The notes beneath the pieces were generated by a model. It was not told the DNA's origin. It made no database searches and saw only the letters and a program-made list of their open reading frames with translations. From SAR324 cluster bacterium (GTDB lineage: Bacteria > SAR324 > NAC60-12): 64,000 nucleotides of DNA. The stretch is taken from assembly GCA_015231825.1 (NCBI GenBank), contig JADGAV010000021.1, positions 24,120 to 88,119 on the forward strand, in the 5' to 3' direction. Each line of letters begins with the position of its first letter. Within the stretch, counting starts at the first letter, position 1. Positions 34,326 through 43,297 of the stretch are shown here, piece by piece. The translations under genes and the position numbers were made by a program.

Positions 34326-36083
34326 ATGAAAATTAGAATCTTGATTTTTCTGATTTTACCAGTTGTCACCATTGTTTCGACCGGCGGCATCTATTTACTC
34401 GAAGGAAGCGGTGATAGCGCCTTCAGCAGCTTATTCAACAGTCTTTGGTGGACCGTGGTGACTGTCACAACCGTCGGATATGGAGATATGTCTCCAGTCA
34501 CTGTCAACGGAAAAATTTTTGGCATGATGATTCTGGCGGGAGGAGTGATCATCAATTCTATTATTATTTCTCTTGTTTCCGACTGGTTCTTCACGTTCCG
34601 TTCTGCAAGATATCATGGACTCAAGGCGATCGACATCAAGGAACATATCCTGATTTGCTCCGATGACACTCATTTCATCAATTCGATTATTCACGAAAAT
34701 CTACGCTTTTATCACTCCAACAAAATCGTCATTGTAAGCAGCTTCAAGGAACACCCACTCCTGACGACCCCATACGAAAAAACCCAATGGGTTTCCGGTT
34801 TACCTTACAACACCGATATTCTCAAAAAAGCCTCAGTCCAACACGTCCACATCGCGTACGTTTCATTTAAGGATGACAGTGAAACGGTCTTGACGGTCAT
34901 GCAAATCGAAAATTTAACGGGAGGAGATGCTTTGACCATGGCTTTGGACAATGATAGCGAATACCACAAACATCTCCAAAATGTAGGATGCGACTACGCG
35001 CTGAATCCATACGACATTTATGTTCCTCTGATGGTTCAGGCTTATCAGGGTCCCGGAGCCCCTACATTGATTCGAGAAATTATTCTCAGGGGAGAAAACA
35101 CTCCCACCATCGAGTCAGTGAAAATTCCTTCCAGTTTCGACAACAGGCCCTGGATGGAATATATCCTCGCCTGTAAAAAAGATTTCAACCAGATTCCTTT
35201 GGCACTTGTCGACAAGGAAGGCATCGAGTACACCAACCCATCAAGTCAGAAGCCGATTCCCCCGCAAAGCAGAGCATTGAATCTTGTTTCTCCAAAAGGA
35301 GGATACCGGGCAGATAAAAAGGATGGCACCGGCATTCCAGGATTGGCAGAAAGGCTGCCCACCGGACACATCCTGGTCTGTGCAGATCAGGAGGTATTCA
35401 TTCGAAGAATTTTGGTCGAATTGGAATTAGCGGGAATCGATGATGAAATCTACGTGCTTTCAAAATTGAGACGCTTGCCCGATCTTTCAGGAGACAGCAG
35501 AGTCCAATGGATCCATACTAAAATCTCATCTGATGCCGGATACTACCAGGCACGAGTTAAAGAGGCCAAAATCGCCTTTGTGGACCATGAACAAGACAAT
35601 CATACCCTCATGGAAGTCCTTCGCCTGGAAAATTTAACGGATGGCAAAATTTTCACCATCGCCAGTTTTCAAGGGTCAGAGACCGGAAAACGACTCGAAG
35701 AAGCAGGATGTGATTTTATTCTCAATGCAGATGAGCTGACCGCTCCCATTCTTTCCCAGGCAGCTATTCATCAAGGAGTTGGCAGGTTGATCGAAGAGAT
35801 TATTTCTCAAGACCCGCAATCTGAAAGCATGATTGTCCGCCAATTGCATCATGACTGGAAGGAAAGAAGCTGGCTGGAGACGGTCACTTTTCTGAAAAGC
35901 AAGCAGGATTATCTGGCCATCAGTTTGATAAAAAAAGGGAAGACGAGCCTCATTATCAATCCATCCTCTGAAACAAGAGTTCATTCCGGAGATTCATTAC
36001 TATTCATTGCCAAAACACAAAAATTTGCCCGCCATCAAAACAAGAGCCAGAAGAAGCCCGTTAAAAAATTGAGCATTCTTTGA
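34326..36083 (+). CDS. Potassium channel with two TrkA-N/RCK-like domains
   Basis: A 585-residue protein. Residues 1-90 form a two-TM pore module with the selectivity filter TVGYGD at residues 49-54 (WWTVVTVTTVGYGDMSP). Two regulatory modules follow (about 100-300 and 340-560), each with a Rossmann-like start (EHILICSDD; GHILVCADQ), then E/D residues at sheet ends and the ALNPYD / ILNADE segment. The usual GxGxxG nucleotide loop is absent in both, replaced by SDDTHF and ADQEVF. RCK domains gate K+ flow by ligand binding. AAGGG lies before the ATG. It is divergent from the TMTC-like gene. Confidence 0.9.
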   Translation: MKIRILIFLILPVVTIVSTGGIYLLEGSGDSAFSSLFNSLWWTVVTVTTVGYGDMSPVTVNGKIFGMMILAGGVIINSIIISLVSDWFFTFRSARYHGLKAIDIKEHILICSDDTHFINSIIHENLRFYHSNKIVIVSSFKEHPLLTTPYEKTQWVSGLPYNTDILKKASVQHVHIAYVSFKDDSETVLTVMQIENLTGGDALTMALDNDSEYHKHLQNVGCDYALNPYDIYVPLMVQAYQGPGAPTLIREIILRGENTPTIESVKIPSSFDNRPWMEYILACKKDFNQIPLALVDKEGIEYTNPSSQKPIPPQSRALNLVSPKGGYRADKKDGTGIPGLAERLPTGHILVCADQEVFIRRILVELELAGIDDEIYVLSKLRRLPDLSGDSRVQWIHTKISSDAGYYQARVKEAKIAFVDHEQDNHTLMEVLRLENLTDGKIFTIASFQGSETGKRLEEAGCDFILNADELTAPILSQAAIHQGVGRLIEEIISQDPQSESMIVRQLHHDWKERSWLETVTFLKSKQDYLAISLIKKGKTSLIINPSSETRVHSGDSLLFIAKTQKFARHQNKSQKKPVKKLSIL

Positions 36084-36104
36084 GTCGAGGTCCCGCTTGG
36101 AATC

Positions 36105-39100
36105 TCAGCGGTGAGACAATTCTTCCAGCAATGCCTGAGCCGGATGGAGGGGTTTAAAATGATCAAATCGATCTACCTGGGAACGACATGAATAGCCGGT
36201 AGCCAGAAGAGACTGCCTCTGTTTCGCTTCGGACGAGATTATTTTCCCCCAGCTCATTTGATAAATTCCCCTGGATTCTGCATAGTGTTCTGATTCATGA
36301 CCGAAAGTTCCGCACATTCCGCAACAACCCACAGTCAATAATTCCAGTTCCAAACCAAACAATTCGTAAATCTGCTGCCACTGTTTTTGAGAATTCAAAG
36401 CATTCGTTCTTTCGGTACAGTGGCCCAGCAGCTTGTATTTTCTTGGAGACTGCTTTTGGGTGGAGAGTAAATTTTCAAAACGAGCCAAGTGAGCACTCAA
36501 CCATTCCTGGATCAGAAGCACCTCAAAATCCATATTTTTGTCCCCCAAAACTTTGACATATTCGTCACGGTAAGTGAGCACAATACTCGGTTCAATCCCA
36601 ATTATCGGGATTTGTAAACTCCCCAATTTTTCCAAATCTGCAGCATTTTTTTTAACCAGAGCTTCAAACGAATTCAAAAACCCTTTCACATGAAGCGGTT
36701 TGCCGTTTGCCTGAAAAGGGACAAGATAGACTACAAAACCGAGCATCCTCAACAAATCATAAATATCGATCACCAGTTTTGCTTCAAAAAAAGTTGTGAA
36801 CACATCCTGCAGCAATATGACAGAACGTTCCTTTTCTTCAGGCATCAAACTGGCCAGCTTTGAAAATTCAACCGAAGGGGCGTAACGTTGATTTAGAGCG
36901 TCTTTTACCGAGTTCATACTGATTTCAGGAACATCGCAAAGACCAATCACTTTTTGAAGAAGTATACGGGCGGGATACCATTGCAGAAGTTTGTTGTTCA
37001 GATTTGCCACGTGTGCCTGATAGGGAGTCATCGATTCAACTCCTGCAACGAGATAATCACGAAGCGGTCTCAAGTAACGTGAATAGTACAGACTAAAAAA
37101 TTTGGATCTGAATTCGGGAACATCCACATGAATCGGACATTGAGTCGCACAAGCTTTGCACGCCAAACATCCCTTCATTGCCTCATGGACTTCGTGCGAA
37201 AAATCATAGTTCCCTTTTCTACGAGCTATTGAATTTTGGATCTTTTTGAAATTCCGGAGCCATTTCCCAATTTTGTATCTTGGACTGTCTTTTTCCAAAT
37301 TCAAACTCACAGAAGGCGCGGAACCACCCTGCTGTGCCATGCTCAGCTGCCGGAGCCATTCCCTCATCATTCCTGCTCGTCCTTTGGGAGAATGAATACG
37401 GTCTCGCGTCACCTTGGAAGAGGGGCACATCACATCATCGGGATCATAGTTGAAACAGGCGCCGTTACCATTGCAGTAGTGGCTTTCTTCAAATTCAGAG
37501 CGAAAGGACGGATATATTTGCCGATCATAATGTCCGCGCAAGGGTGCTTCAATCTGAACGACTTGATTGTCCAACGAGTAGGGAGTGACAATTTTTCCAG
37601 GGTTTAGCTTGTTTGACGGGTCAAATACTTCCTTTACTTTTCTTAAGTCCTGGTACAGTTCTTTTCCAAAAAAGAGCGGTGTGTATTCGCTGCGGTATCC
37701 CCTGCCATGCTCGGCCCACATCACCCCCCCGAACTTGCGCACGAGATGAACGATTTTGTCTGATAATTCCCGGATCAATGCTTCATCTTTCGGTTCTTTC
37801 ATATCCAGGGCCGGACGGACGTGAAGACAGCCGACATCCACATGACCAAACATTCCATACTCCAATTGATGTTCCTCCAGGATGGCTGTAAATTCAGCAA
37901 TATATGCCGCCAGGTTTTCGGGTGGCACCGCGGTGTCTTCCAGAAAAGGAATCGGTTTTCGTTCTCCTTTTGTATTTCCCAGCAGTCCCACTCCCTTTTT
38001 TCTGAGAGTCCAAAGATGATTGATTTCTGAAGCCTTCGTGGTGTGATAATATCCTTTTGCCTGATGGATCCGCTTTTTGTTTTTTTCAATTCCCGAGCAT
38101 AAATTCTGAATATTTTTTTCCAATTTACCAAGATCGTCACCAACAAATTCTACCAAATTGATTGCACGAGTGGCGTCCTCTTCATCGGCAATAAATCTTT
38201 TCACATGCTCATAAATTGTGTCTTCCTTCGCCAAGGCAAGAATTTTCTCATCAATCGTTTCAATGGAGACCGGGTCATTTTGCAGCAGGTTTTGTGCATC
38301 ACTCAGCGCGTCGTTGAATGATTGATACTTTACGACCATCAATTGTTTGTATTTCGGCAAAGGGGTCAGTTTTAGTTTTGCTTCGCAAATCAGAGCCAGT
38401 GTCCCTTCTGAGCCAGAGAGCAAATAGTTCAAATTGAAGCGATCCCGGCTTTCCGGATAGACCTTGGCCAAATTGTACCCGGTCAGGAAACGACTCATTT
38501 TAGGGAACTGTTTTTCGATCAGCTCACTTTTCTCAGTTACAATCTGATCGACTTCCTGATAGATCCGACCGACGATGTCGTCACGTTTCTTGATTTCAGC
38601 CAACTGGCTCAAATCGACTTCCTTCGATTGCCAAAAAGTCCCATCTTGAAAAATACAGGATAACTCCAAAACATGGTTGCTGGTTCTGCCATAAATCCTG
38701 GACCCCTGCCCACACGCGTCGGTATTGATCATTCCCCCCAATGTCGCCCGGTTGCTTGGGGAAAGATTGGGTGCAAAAAATACACTGAATGGCCGTAGGG
38801 CTTCGTTCAGCTGATCCAATACCACCCCCGGTTCTACCCTGACCCAGCCTTCCTCTATATTTTTTTCCAGAATCCGATTCATGTATTTGGAACAATCAAT
38901 GATGATTCCGGAACTCAGAGACTGCCCATTGGTTCCTGTCCCGCCCCCTCTGGGTGAAAATTTGATCTGCTCAAAGCGTTCTTGATCAGAAACTTTAAAG
39001 AGGCATAAAATATCTTCTTTGGATCGGGGAAAGACGACGGCTTGAGGAATTATTTGATAAATACTGTTGTCTGTCGATGTGATCAAGCGGGAGCCGTAAT

Positions 39101-39200
39101 CTGTACGAATTTCTCCAGAAAAATCTGATTGGATCAATTCCTGAAGGAAAGAAGCATAATCACGATCTAACGTTTCTTGAAGATTTAACCGCGGAATCAT
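36105..39200 (-). CDS. FAD-binding and 4Fe-4S oxidoreductase, YdiJ/D-2-hydroxyacid dehydrogenase type
   Basis: A 1031-residue protein. Residues 40-230 form an FAD_binding_4 domain (RSKEDILCLFKVSDQERFEQIKFSPRGGGTGTNGQSL with the flavin-binding PRGGGTG), then an FAD-oxidase C-terminal region (residues 280-560, with HVDVGCLHVRP and EHGRGYRSEYTP), and an iron-sulphur part with a CLACKACATQCP cluster motif near residue 675, plus C-terminal cysteine-rich GCCGMCGTFGHE near residue 985. The length and order match E. coli YdiJ (about 1018 residues), a D-2-hydroxyglutarate dehydrogenase, related to GlcD/GlpC-type D-lactate dehydrogenases. Substrate specificity is inferred only. Confidence 0.92.
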   Translation of the reverse strand: MIPRLNLQETLDRDYASFLQELIQSDFSGEIRTDYGSRLITSTDNSIYQIIPQAVVFPRSKEDILCLFKVSDQERFEQIKFSPRGGGTGTNGQSLSSGIIIDCSKYMNRILEKNIEEGWVRVEPGVVLDQLNEALRPFSVFFAPNLSPSNRATLGGMINTDACGQGSRIYGRTSNHVLELSCIFQDGTFWQSKEVDLSQLAEIKKRDDIVGRIYQEVDQIVTEKSELIEKQFPKMSRFLTGYNLAKVYPESRDRFNLNYLLSGSEGTLALICEAKLKLTPLPKYKQLMVVKYQSFNDALSDAQNLLQNDPVSIETIDEKILALAKEDTIYEHVKRFIADEEDATRAINLVEFVGDDLGKLEKNIQNLCSGIEKNKKRIHQAKGYYHTTKASEINHLWTLRKKGVGLLGNTKGERKPIPFLEDTAVPPENLAAYIAEFTAILEEHQLEYGMFGHVDVGCLHVRPALDMKEPKDEALIRELSDKIVHLVRKFGGVMWAEHGRGYRSEYTPLFFGKELYQDLRKVKEVFDPSNKLNPGKIVTPYSLDNQVVQIEAPLRGHYDRQIYPSFRSEFEESHYCNGNGACFNYDPDDVMCPSSKVTRDRIHSPKGRAGMMREWLRQLSMAQQGGSAPSVSLNLEKDSPRYKIGKWLRNFKKIQNSIARRKGNYDFSHEVHEAMKGCLACKACATQCPIHVDVPEFRSKFFSLYYSRYLRPLRDYLVAGVESMTPYQAHVANLNNKLLQWYPARILLQKVIGLCDVPEISMNSVKDALNQRYAPSVEFSKLASLMPEEKERSVILLQDVFTTFFEAKLVIDIYDLLRMLGFVVYLVPFQANGKPLHVKGFLNSFEALVKKNAADLEKLGSLQIPIIGIEPSIVLTYRDEYVKVLGDKNMDFEVLLIQEWLSAHLARFENLLSTQKQSPRKYKLLGHCTERTNALNSQKQWQQIYELFGLELELLTVGCCGMCGTFGHESEHYAESRGIYQMSWGKIISSEAKQRQSLLATGYSCRSQVDRFDHFKPLHPAQALLEELSHR

Positions 39201-39224
39201 AACTACATAATTACTTTGAAAATA

Positions 39225-39926
39225 TCAGTTAAATGAGAGTTTTTTTGTCATCTTTCTTTCGTAGTTCAAAAAATAGCTCAGGACGGTATTTTCCAACAAA
39301 GCCTCAAAATCTTTTTGAGCGATATCTTCAGAAACAGAAGGCAAATAAAACATGTAGGCAACAAACAAACTGTTTCTTGTTCCTCCTTTACGAGTCGCAT
39401 AAGGCTTGATAGCAAACTTGAAACGGATTTTTTCTGAACTGGCAGAGGAGTCAACTCTCAAATAATTATTATAGGTATTCAGCTGAACCTTTCCGGATTC
39501 AAAATCGAAAGCATCAAACGGAGAAAAAATTTCTTCAAGTAAAGAATTTTCTCCGTCAAATGACTTCTCCGTTTCGGCCATATCCATCAGCTGAAACCAA
39601 GTCGCCGGTTCAACTTCTTTCTCGATTCGAAAAAAACCAACAACGAGCTGATCTTCTTTGCTGAAAATAAACGTTCCGTTGTTGTCAGGAATCAAATTGA
39701 CGGGTTCATACAAGTCAGGGGAATGATTCTGATGAGATTGGTAGGGTCTGTATCTTGGGAGTAGCCTGATAAAATAGTTATTTTCATAGTGACTCAATCG
39801 TCGGTTTGAAACATCATAAACCGCGTTCGGAAAAGGCGCACTGCAGGCTGCAGCGATGAGAATAATAAGCAAACAGAAGCTCAGCAGAGGAGCAAATTGG
39901 AAAGAAGTTGCTTTGGCTTTTTTCAT
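39225..39926 (-). CDS. Hypothetical lipoprotein
   Basis: A 233-residue protein with an N-terminal signal of lipoprotein type (LLSFCLLIILIAAACSAP, lipobox IAAAC, Cys28). The mature part is mixed alpha/beta, with ATWFQLMDMAETEKSFDG and KIRFKFAIKPYATRKGG. I do not recognise the family. It lies 20 bp after the flavin disulfide reductase gene and 24 bp before the YdiJ-like gene, all on the minus strand, which suggests cotranscription. Probable outer-membrane or inner-membrane lipoprotein; function unknown. Confidence 0.75.
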   Translation of the reverse strand: MKKAKATSFQFAPLLSFCLLIILIAAACSAPFPNAVYDVSNRRLSHYENNYFIRLLPRYRPYQSHQNHSPDLYEPVNLIPDNNGTFIFSKEDQLVVGFFRIEKEVEPATWFQLMDMAETEKSFDGENSLLEEIFSPFDAFDFESGKVQLNTYNNYLRVDSSASSEKIRFKFAIKPYATRKGGTRNSLFVAYMFYLPSVSEDIAQKDFEALLENTVLSYFLNYERKMTKKLSFN

Positions 39927-39946
39927 TTTTTAGAACCAGGTGAATG

Positions 39947-41383
39947 TCATCTTCGAAATTGGTGAAATTTTTCCACCCATTTGAGCAAATTTTCTGAAAC
40001 ATGTGCTTTCTTCCATTCTCCTGCAGCATATTTGGCACCTTCCGAGAATGTCGGGTAGGAATGAATCGTTCCCAGAATCTTATTCATTCCCAAACCGTGT
40101 TTCATGGCCAAGACGAATTCCGCCAGCAAATCACCCGCATGATATCCGCAGATGACGGCTCCAATTATTCGGTCTTTTCCGGGAACCGTCAGCACCTTGA
40201 TCAGTCCTGAATCTTCACCTTCAGTAATCGCCCGATCCAAATCGTCCAATCCATAGGTGCTCAGTTCATAAGGGATGTTTTGCGCTTTGGCTTCGGTTTC
40301 ACTCAATCCAACCCGTGCCACCTCAGGATCGGTGTAAGTACACCAGGGGACTACAGAATAATCGACTCTGAATTTTTTGAAGGGGCTGAGCAACGCATTG
40401 ACCGCGCAATACCAGGCCTGATGAGCGGCCATATGGGTGAATTGATAAGGACCCGCCACATCCCCGCATGCATAAATATTCGGCTGACTCGTCCTCAGGT
40501 AGGGATCCACCTTTATCGTTCCATTGGGGTTCAAAGCAAGCCCAAGTTCTTCAAGTCCAAAACCCTGGGAATTCGCTTTCCGTCCTGTTGCAATAATTAC
40601 CCGGTCAAATGACAATTCTTCTTCGTAGCCAGCATTTTCGTAGATCACCCGATCTTCATTCTCACCTTTTTCAAACCGGACTAATTTGACACCGGTTAAA
40701 ATTCTAATTCCATCTTCTTCAAAAGCATCGATTACAAATTTTACGATTTCAGGGTCCTCCCGCGGCATAATGGTGGGCAGCAGATCCATCACCGTCACTT
40801 CAGATCCCAAACGTCCAAATGCCTGAGCCAGCTCACATCCTATCGGGCCGCCTCCGACCACCAGAAGACGTTTTGGTAATTCTCTCAGATCCCACAAATT
40901 GTCTGAATGCAAATAGTCCAACGTTTCGATTCCGGGGATGGGTGGGATGTAAGGCCGGGCTCCAGTTGCAATAACAATATTGCGGGCACTTATAATTTTT
41001 TCATTGATTTTTAGCTCATGAGGAGAAATCAACTTTGCTTCACCCTGATAACAATCAACACCGAGACGGGTGAATCGTTCAATACTGTCATGAGGTTCAA
41101 TTTTACGGATAATTTCCTGAATTCGCTCCATTACTTGCGAAAAATTCACGCTGTACTGAACATTCTCCAACCCAAAAGCCTCGTGCTCCTTCAAGGTTTT
41201 CACAACTTTGGCGTTGCTGATTAAAGCCTTACTGGGAACACAGCCCGTGTAAAGGCAGTCTCCTCCCATTCTATGTTTTTCAACCAAAGCTACTTTCGCT
41301 TTGCTCACTGCACCAATATAGGACGTAACCAATCCGGCAGCTCCTGCTCCAATAGCAACTAAATTGTAATCCATTTTTGCCAT
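39947..41383 (-). CDS. Flavoprotein pyridine nucleotide-disulfide oxidoreductase (mercuric reductase/dihydrolipoyl dehydrogenase-like)
   Basis: A 478-residue protein. FAD-binding start DYNLVAIGAGAAGLVTSYIGA, redox-active pair in GGDCLYTGCVPSKALI (C-x4-C), NAD(P) domain LLVVGGGPIGCELAQAFGRLG near residue 170, ATGRKANSQGFGLEELG, FAD second motif NIYACGDVAGPYQFTHMA and a C-terminal dimerisation domain with IHSYPTFSEGAKYA carrying the active His/Glu pair. It lacks the C-terminal cysteine pair of true MerA and has no lipoyl context, so the substrate is unclear; these orphan enzymes (TIGR/COG1249 type) are common next to membrane proteins. Start: MAKMDYN; the ATG at 41383 is used. Confidence 0.92.
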   Translation of the reverse strand: MAKMDYNLVAIGAGAAGLVTSYIGAVSKAKVALVEKHRMGGDCLYTGCVPSKALISNAKVVKTLKEHEAFGLENVQYSVNFSQVMERIQEIIRKIEPHDSIERFTRLGVDCYQGEAKLISPHELKINEKIISARNIVIATGARPYIPPIPGIETLDYLHSDNLWDLRELPKRLLVVGGGPIGCELAQAFGRLGSEVTVMDLLPTIMPREDPEIVKFVIDAFEEDGIRILTGVKLVRFEKGENEDRVIYENAGYEEELSFDRVIIATGRKANSQGFGLEELGLALNPNGTIKVDPYLRTSQPNIYACGDVAGPYQFTHMAAHQAWYCAVNALLSPFKKFRVDYSVVPWCTYTDPEVARVGLSETEAKAQNIPYELSTYGLDDLDRAITEGEDSGLIKVLTVPGKDRIIGAVICGYHAGDLLAEFVLAMKHGLGMNKILGTIHSYPTFSEGAKYAAGEWKKAHVSENLLKWVEKFHQFRR

Positions 41384-41541
41384 TTAATTCTTCACGTCCA
41401 AGTGCTTTAATGCTCGCATTTTATTGAATCAGAAGTCCTTAATTTCAGATGGAACCAAGGCCGGTACCCCGAACCCAACAGGATTCCTGCAGGGAAACCA
41501 ATCAGCTACATTCCATTCTTGACTCAGTTCGAGGTCCAGGG

Positions 41542-41569
41542 AAAAATTCCCTCAAAAACACGGAGGGAA
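41542..41569 (-). terminator. Rho-independent terminator after the SelW-like gene
   Basis: On the minus strand TTCCCTC (41569-41563) pairs with GAGGGAA (41553-41547) across a 9-base loop and is followed directly by TTTTT (41546-41542). It lies about 22 bp after the stop of the selenoprotein gene. The rest of the gap 41384-41541 holds no supported gene. Confidence 0.65.
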
Positions 41570-41590
41570 AGAAAATCGACGCCGGATGTT

Positions 41591-41812
41591 CTAAAGGGCA
41601 TCAATCATTTTCTGGATTTCATTGGGTTCAGGAAAACGTCCTAATTGCTTTTTTGAAAAAATCAGCTTGTTGTCCGCCTGCACTTCAAAAACACCTCCTC
41701 CTGAAGAAACAAGTTTCGCTTCCACCCCATACTTTTCTTTCAATTCAGCAGCCAAACTGGTTGCATTGGGTAAATAATTTCAAACCTGACAGTATTCGAT
41801 TTCAATCTGCAT
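41591..41812 (-). CDS. SelW/Rdx-family selenoprotein with in-frame UGA (C-x-x-U)
   Basis: A 74-codon frame (ATG 41812-41810, TAG 41593-41591) with a single internal TGA at 41782-41780, codon 11. Read as selenocysteine (U), the protein starts MQIEIEYCQVUNYLPNATSL and continues to a 73-residue product with EKYGVEAKLVSSGGGVFEVQ and LGRFPEPNEIQKMIDAL, the conserved frame of the selenoprotein W/Rdx family. The TGA falls precisely at the second position of the redox motif C-x-x-U, the place where family members have Sec or Cys. GGAG precedes the ATG. A SECIS-type hairpin follows the TGA at the proper distance. Family members are small thioredoxin-fold redox proteins. Because of the TGA, ordinary gene finders miss it. 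selA/B/C/D are expected elsewhere in the genome. Confidence 0.88.
41748..41764 (-). promoter_or_regulatory. Candidate bacterial SECIS element of the SelW-like gene
   Basis: Immediately within the coding region, 15 bases after the TGA, GCAACC (41764-41759) pairs with GGCTGC (41753-41748) with one A-C mismatch, leaving an AGTTT apical loop. A G sits in the loop 23 bases after the UGA, within the 16-37 base window known for bacterial SECIS elements recognised by SelB. Confidence 0.6.
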
Positions 41813-41932
41813 AGTTTCTCCATGACATCAAATAGATCTTTCTAGGGATGTGATCCGTGCGGCCATGAATGGCCTGATTTACGCATCACGACATTGAAAA
41901 ATAACTCTTATCATTATAATGAATGCCAAAAA

Positions 41933-43297
41933 ATGTCGAACCCTTTCCCTATTTACGAATCCCGTTGCCCCATTCACGGCATCATCAATTTCAATGAAAA
42001 AGAAAGGCGAATCATAGATCATCCTTTTTACCAGCGATTGCGCCACATTTCTCAACTTGGATTTGCAAGCTACGTTTACACGGGAGCCACTCACTCCCGA
42101 TTGGCACATTCCTTGGGAGTGATGCATCTGGCAGGTCAGATCTATGATCATATTGCAGCGGTGGAAGACAATTGGTTATCTGAGCTCTTCAACGGTGATG
42201 ATTTAGCTTATTTTCGCCAAATCATCCGGTTTGCCGCATTGCTCCATGATGTGGGACATCCACCTTTCTCCCATTCTTCAGAGTCTCTGCTTCCTGACAA
42301 AAAATCATTGGAACTGCCACAGGAATGGTACCATACCCTTTCCTGGAAAAAACAGGCGACTCACGAAGATTTTTCAATTGCAGTCATCTATGCGCTGGCA
42401 TGTGAACCTACTCCGCTGCTGTCCATGGAAGAAGCCCAGGACGTTTGCTCATTGATAGACAGCAACATCCGACCTTCAGAGAATTTCAAGCAGAGGTGTC
42501 GGTTGGAAAAAGGAAATTCCAAAAACATACAGCCTCTCCTCAGGCATATCATCAGCGGCGAAGTCGATGCAGATCGCATGGATTACCTGCACCGCGATTC
42601 TCATTATACCGGCGTCAACTATGGCAGATTTGACATCGATCATCTGGTTCGTTCGTTGTCCTGTATTCAGACTGACGACGGAATTGTTCTTGTCTTGAAT
42701 CACAATGCGTTGCATGCTTTTGAAGGTTTCCTGATGGCAAGACTGCATATGTTTCTGCAGGTTTATCTCCATAAAACTCTGCTCCCTTTTGATTACTATT
42801 TGAAGCAGGCCTTGCTTGATGGCGAGATTGATTTTGAGATTTCCGGGGATTTGGGCAACTTCTTGATGGCACGAGACGACAGAATGCTTTCCGCCCTGTA
42901 TCAGGCACAGGAAAAAAAGTGGGCCTCTCGAATCGTATTTCGAAAGCTGGCAAAGCGATTGTTTCAATTCGAACACTATCATCCTCCAGAATTGAAACAA
43001 ACGGTTCTTGAACGATTGAAGGAAAACGGAATCGAGGCCTTGTTTCTGCAATCGTCGCCTTATCTTTCCATGTTATCTCCTGAAGACAAAACTCCCAAAA
43101 CTCCTCTGCTCCTGAAAAATATAGTCTTGGGAAAATCACATTACCTTCCTATACAAAAAGTCTCGCTCTTGCTCGAACAATATCTTCGCACCGCCGATGT
43201 GCAGTACCTGTATTGTGAACCTGCTGATTACCAAAGAGCCTGCGAGGTTTTGATCCCTGATTTGCTGGGCACTGAATTCATTGGACCAACATCATGA
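41933..43297 (+). CDS. HD-domain phosphohydrolase (SAMHD1/dGTPase-like)
   Basis: From the ATG at 41933 the protein is 454 residues (a TTG at 41894 is an upstream alternative). The start IYESRCPIHGIINFNEKERRIIDHPFYQRLRHISQLG is the characteristic opening of SAMHD1-like HD proteins; the metal site is built from H in SRLAHSLGVMHLAG, HD in ALLHDVGHPPFSHSSE and the later D in EVDADRMDYLHRDSHYTGVNYG. The family hydrolyses dNTPs or other nucleotides. Substrate is unknown. It overlaps ispE by 4 bp (ATGA, 43294-43297), so they are cotranscribed. It is divergent from the selenoprotein gene. Confidence 0.92.
   Translation: MSNPFPIYESRCPIHGIINFNEKERRIIDHPFYQRLRHISQLGFASYVYTGATHSRLAHSLGVMHLAGQIYDHIAAVEDNWLSELFNGDDLAYFRQIIRFAALLHDVGHPPFSHSSESLLPDKKSLELPQEWYHTLSWKKQATHEDFSIAVIYALACEPTPLLSMEEAQDVCSLIDSNIRPSENFKQRCRLEKGNSKNIQPLLRHIISGEVDADRMDYLHRDSHYTGVNYGRFDIDHLVRSLSCIQTDDGIVLVLNHNALHAFEGFLMARLHMFLQVYLHKTLLPFDYYLKQALLDGEIDFEISGDLGNFLMARDDRMLSALYQAQEKKWASRIVFRKLAKRLFQFEHYHPPELKQTVLERLKENGIEALFLQSSPYLSMLSPEDKTPKTPLLLKNIVLGKSHYLPIQKVSLLLEQYLRTADVQYLYCEPADYQRACEVLIPDLLGTEFIGPTS

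Noticed and set aside
39947..41383. Assignment as true MerA (mercuric reductase)
   Set aside because: The C-terminal vicinal cysteine pair and an N-terminal metal-binding domain are missing and no mer genes are nearby.
41591..41812. Interpretation of the SelW-like frame as a pseudogene with a nonsense mutation
   Set aside because: The only stop is TGA at the exact Sec position of the family, the rest of the frame is intact, and a SECIS-type hairpin is present.
41449..41814. A 121-codon plus-strand frame antisense to the SelW-like gene
   Set aside because: It lies opposite a frame with strong family motifs and has unusual composition; considered a shadow.
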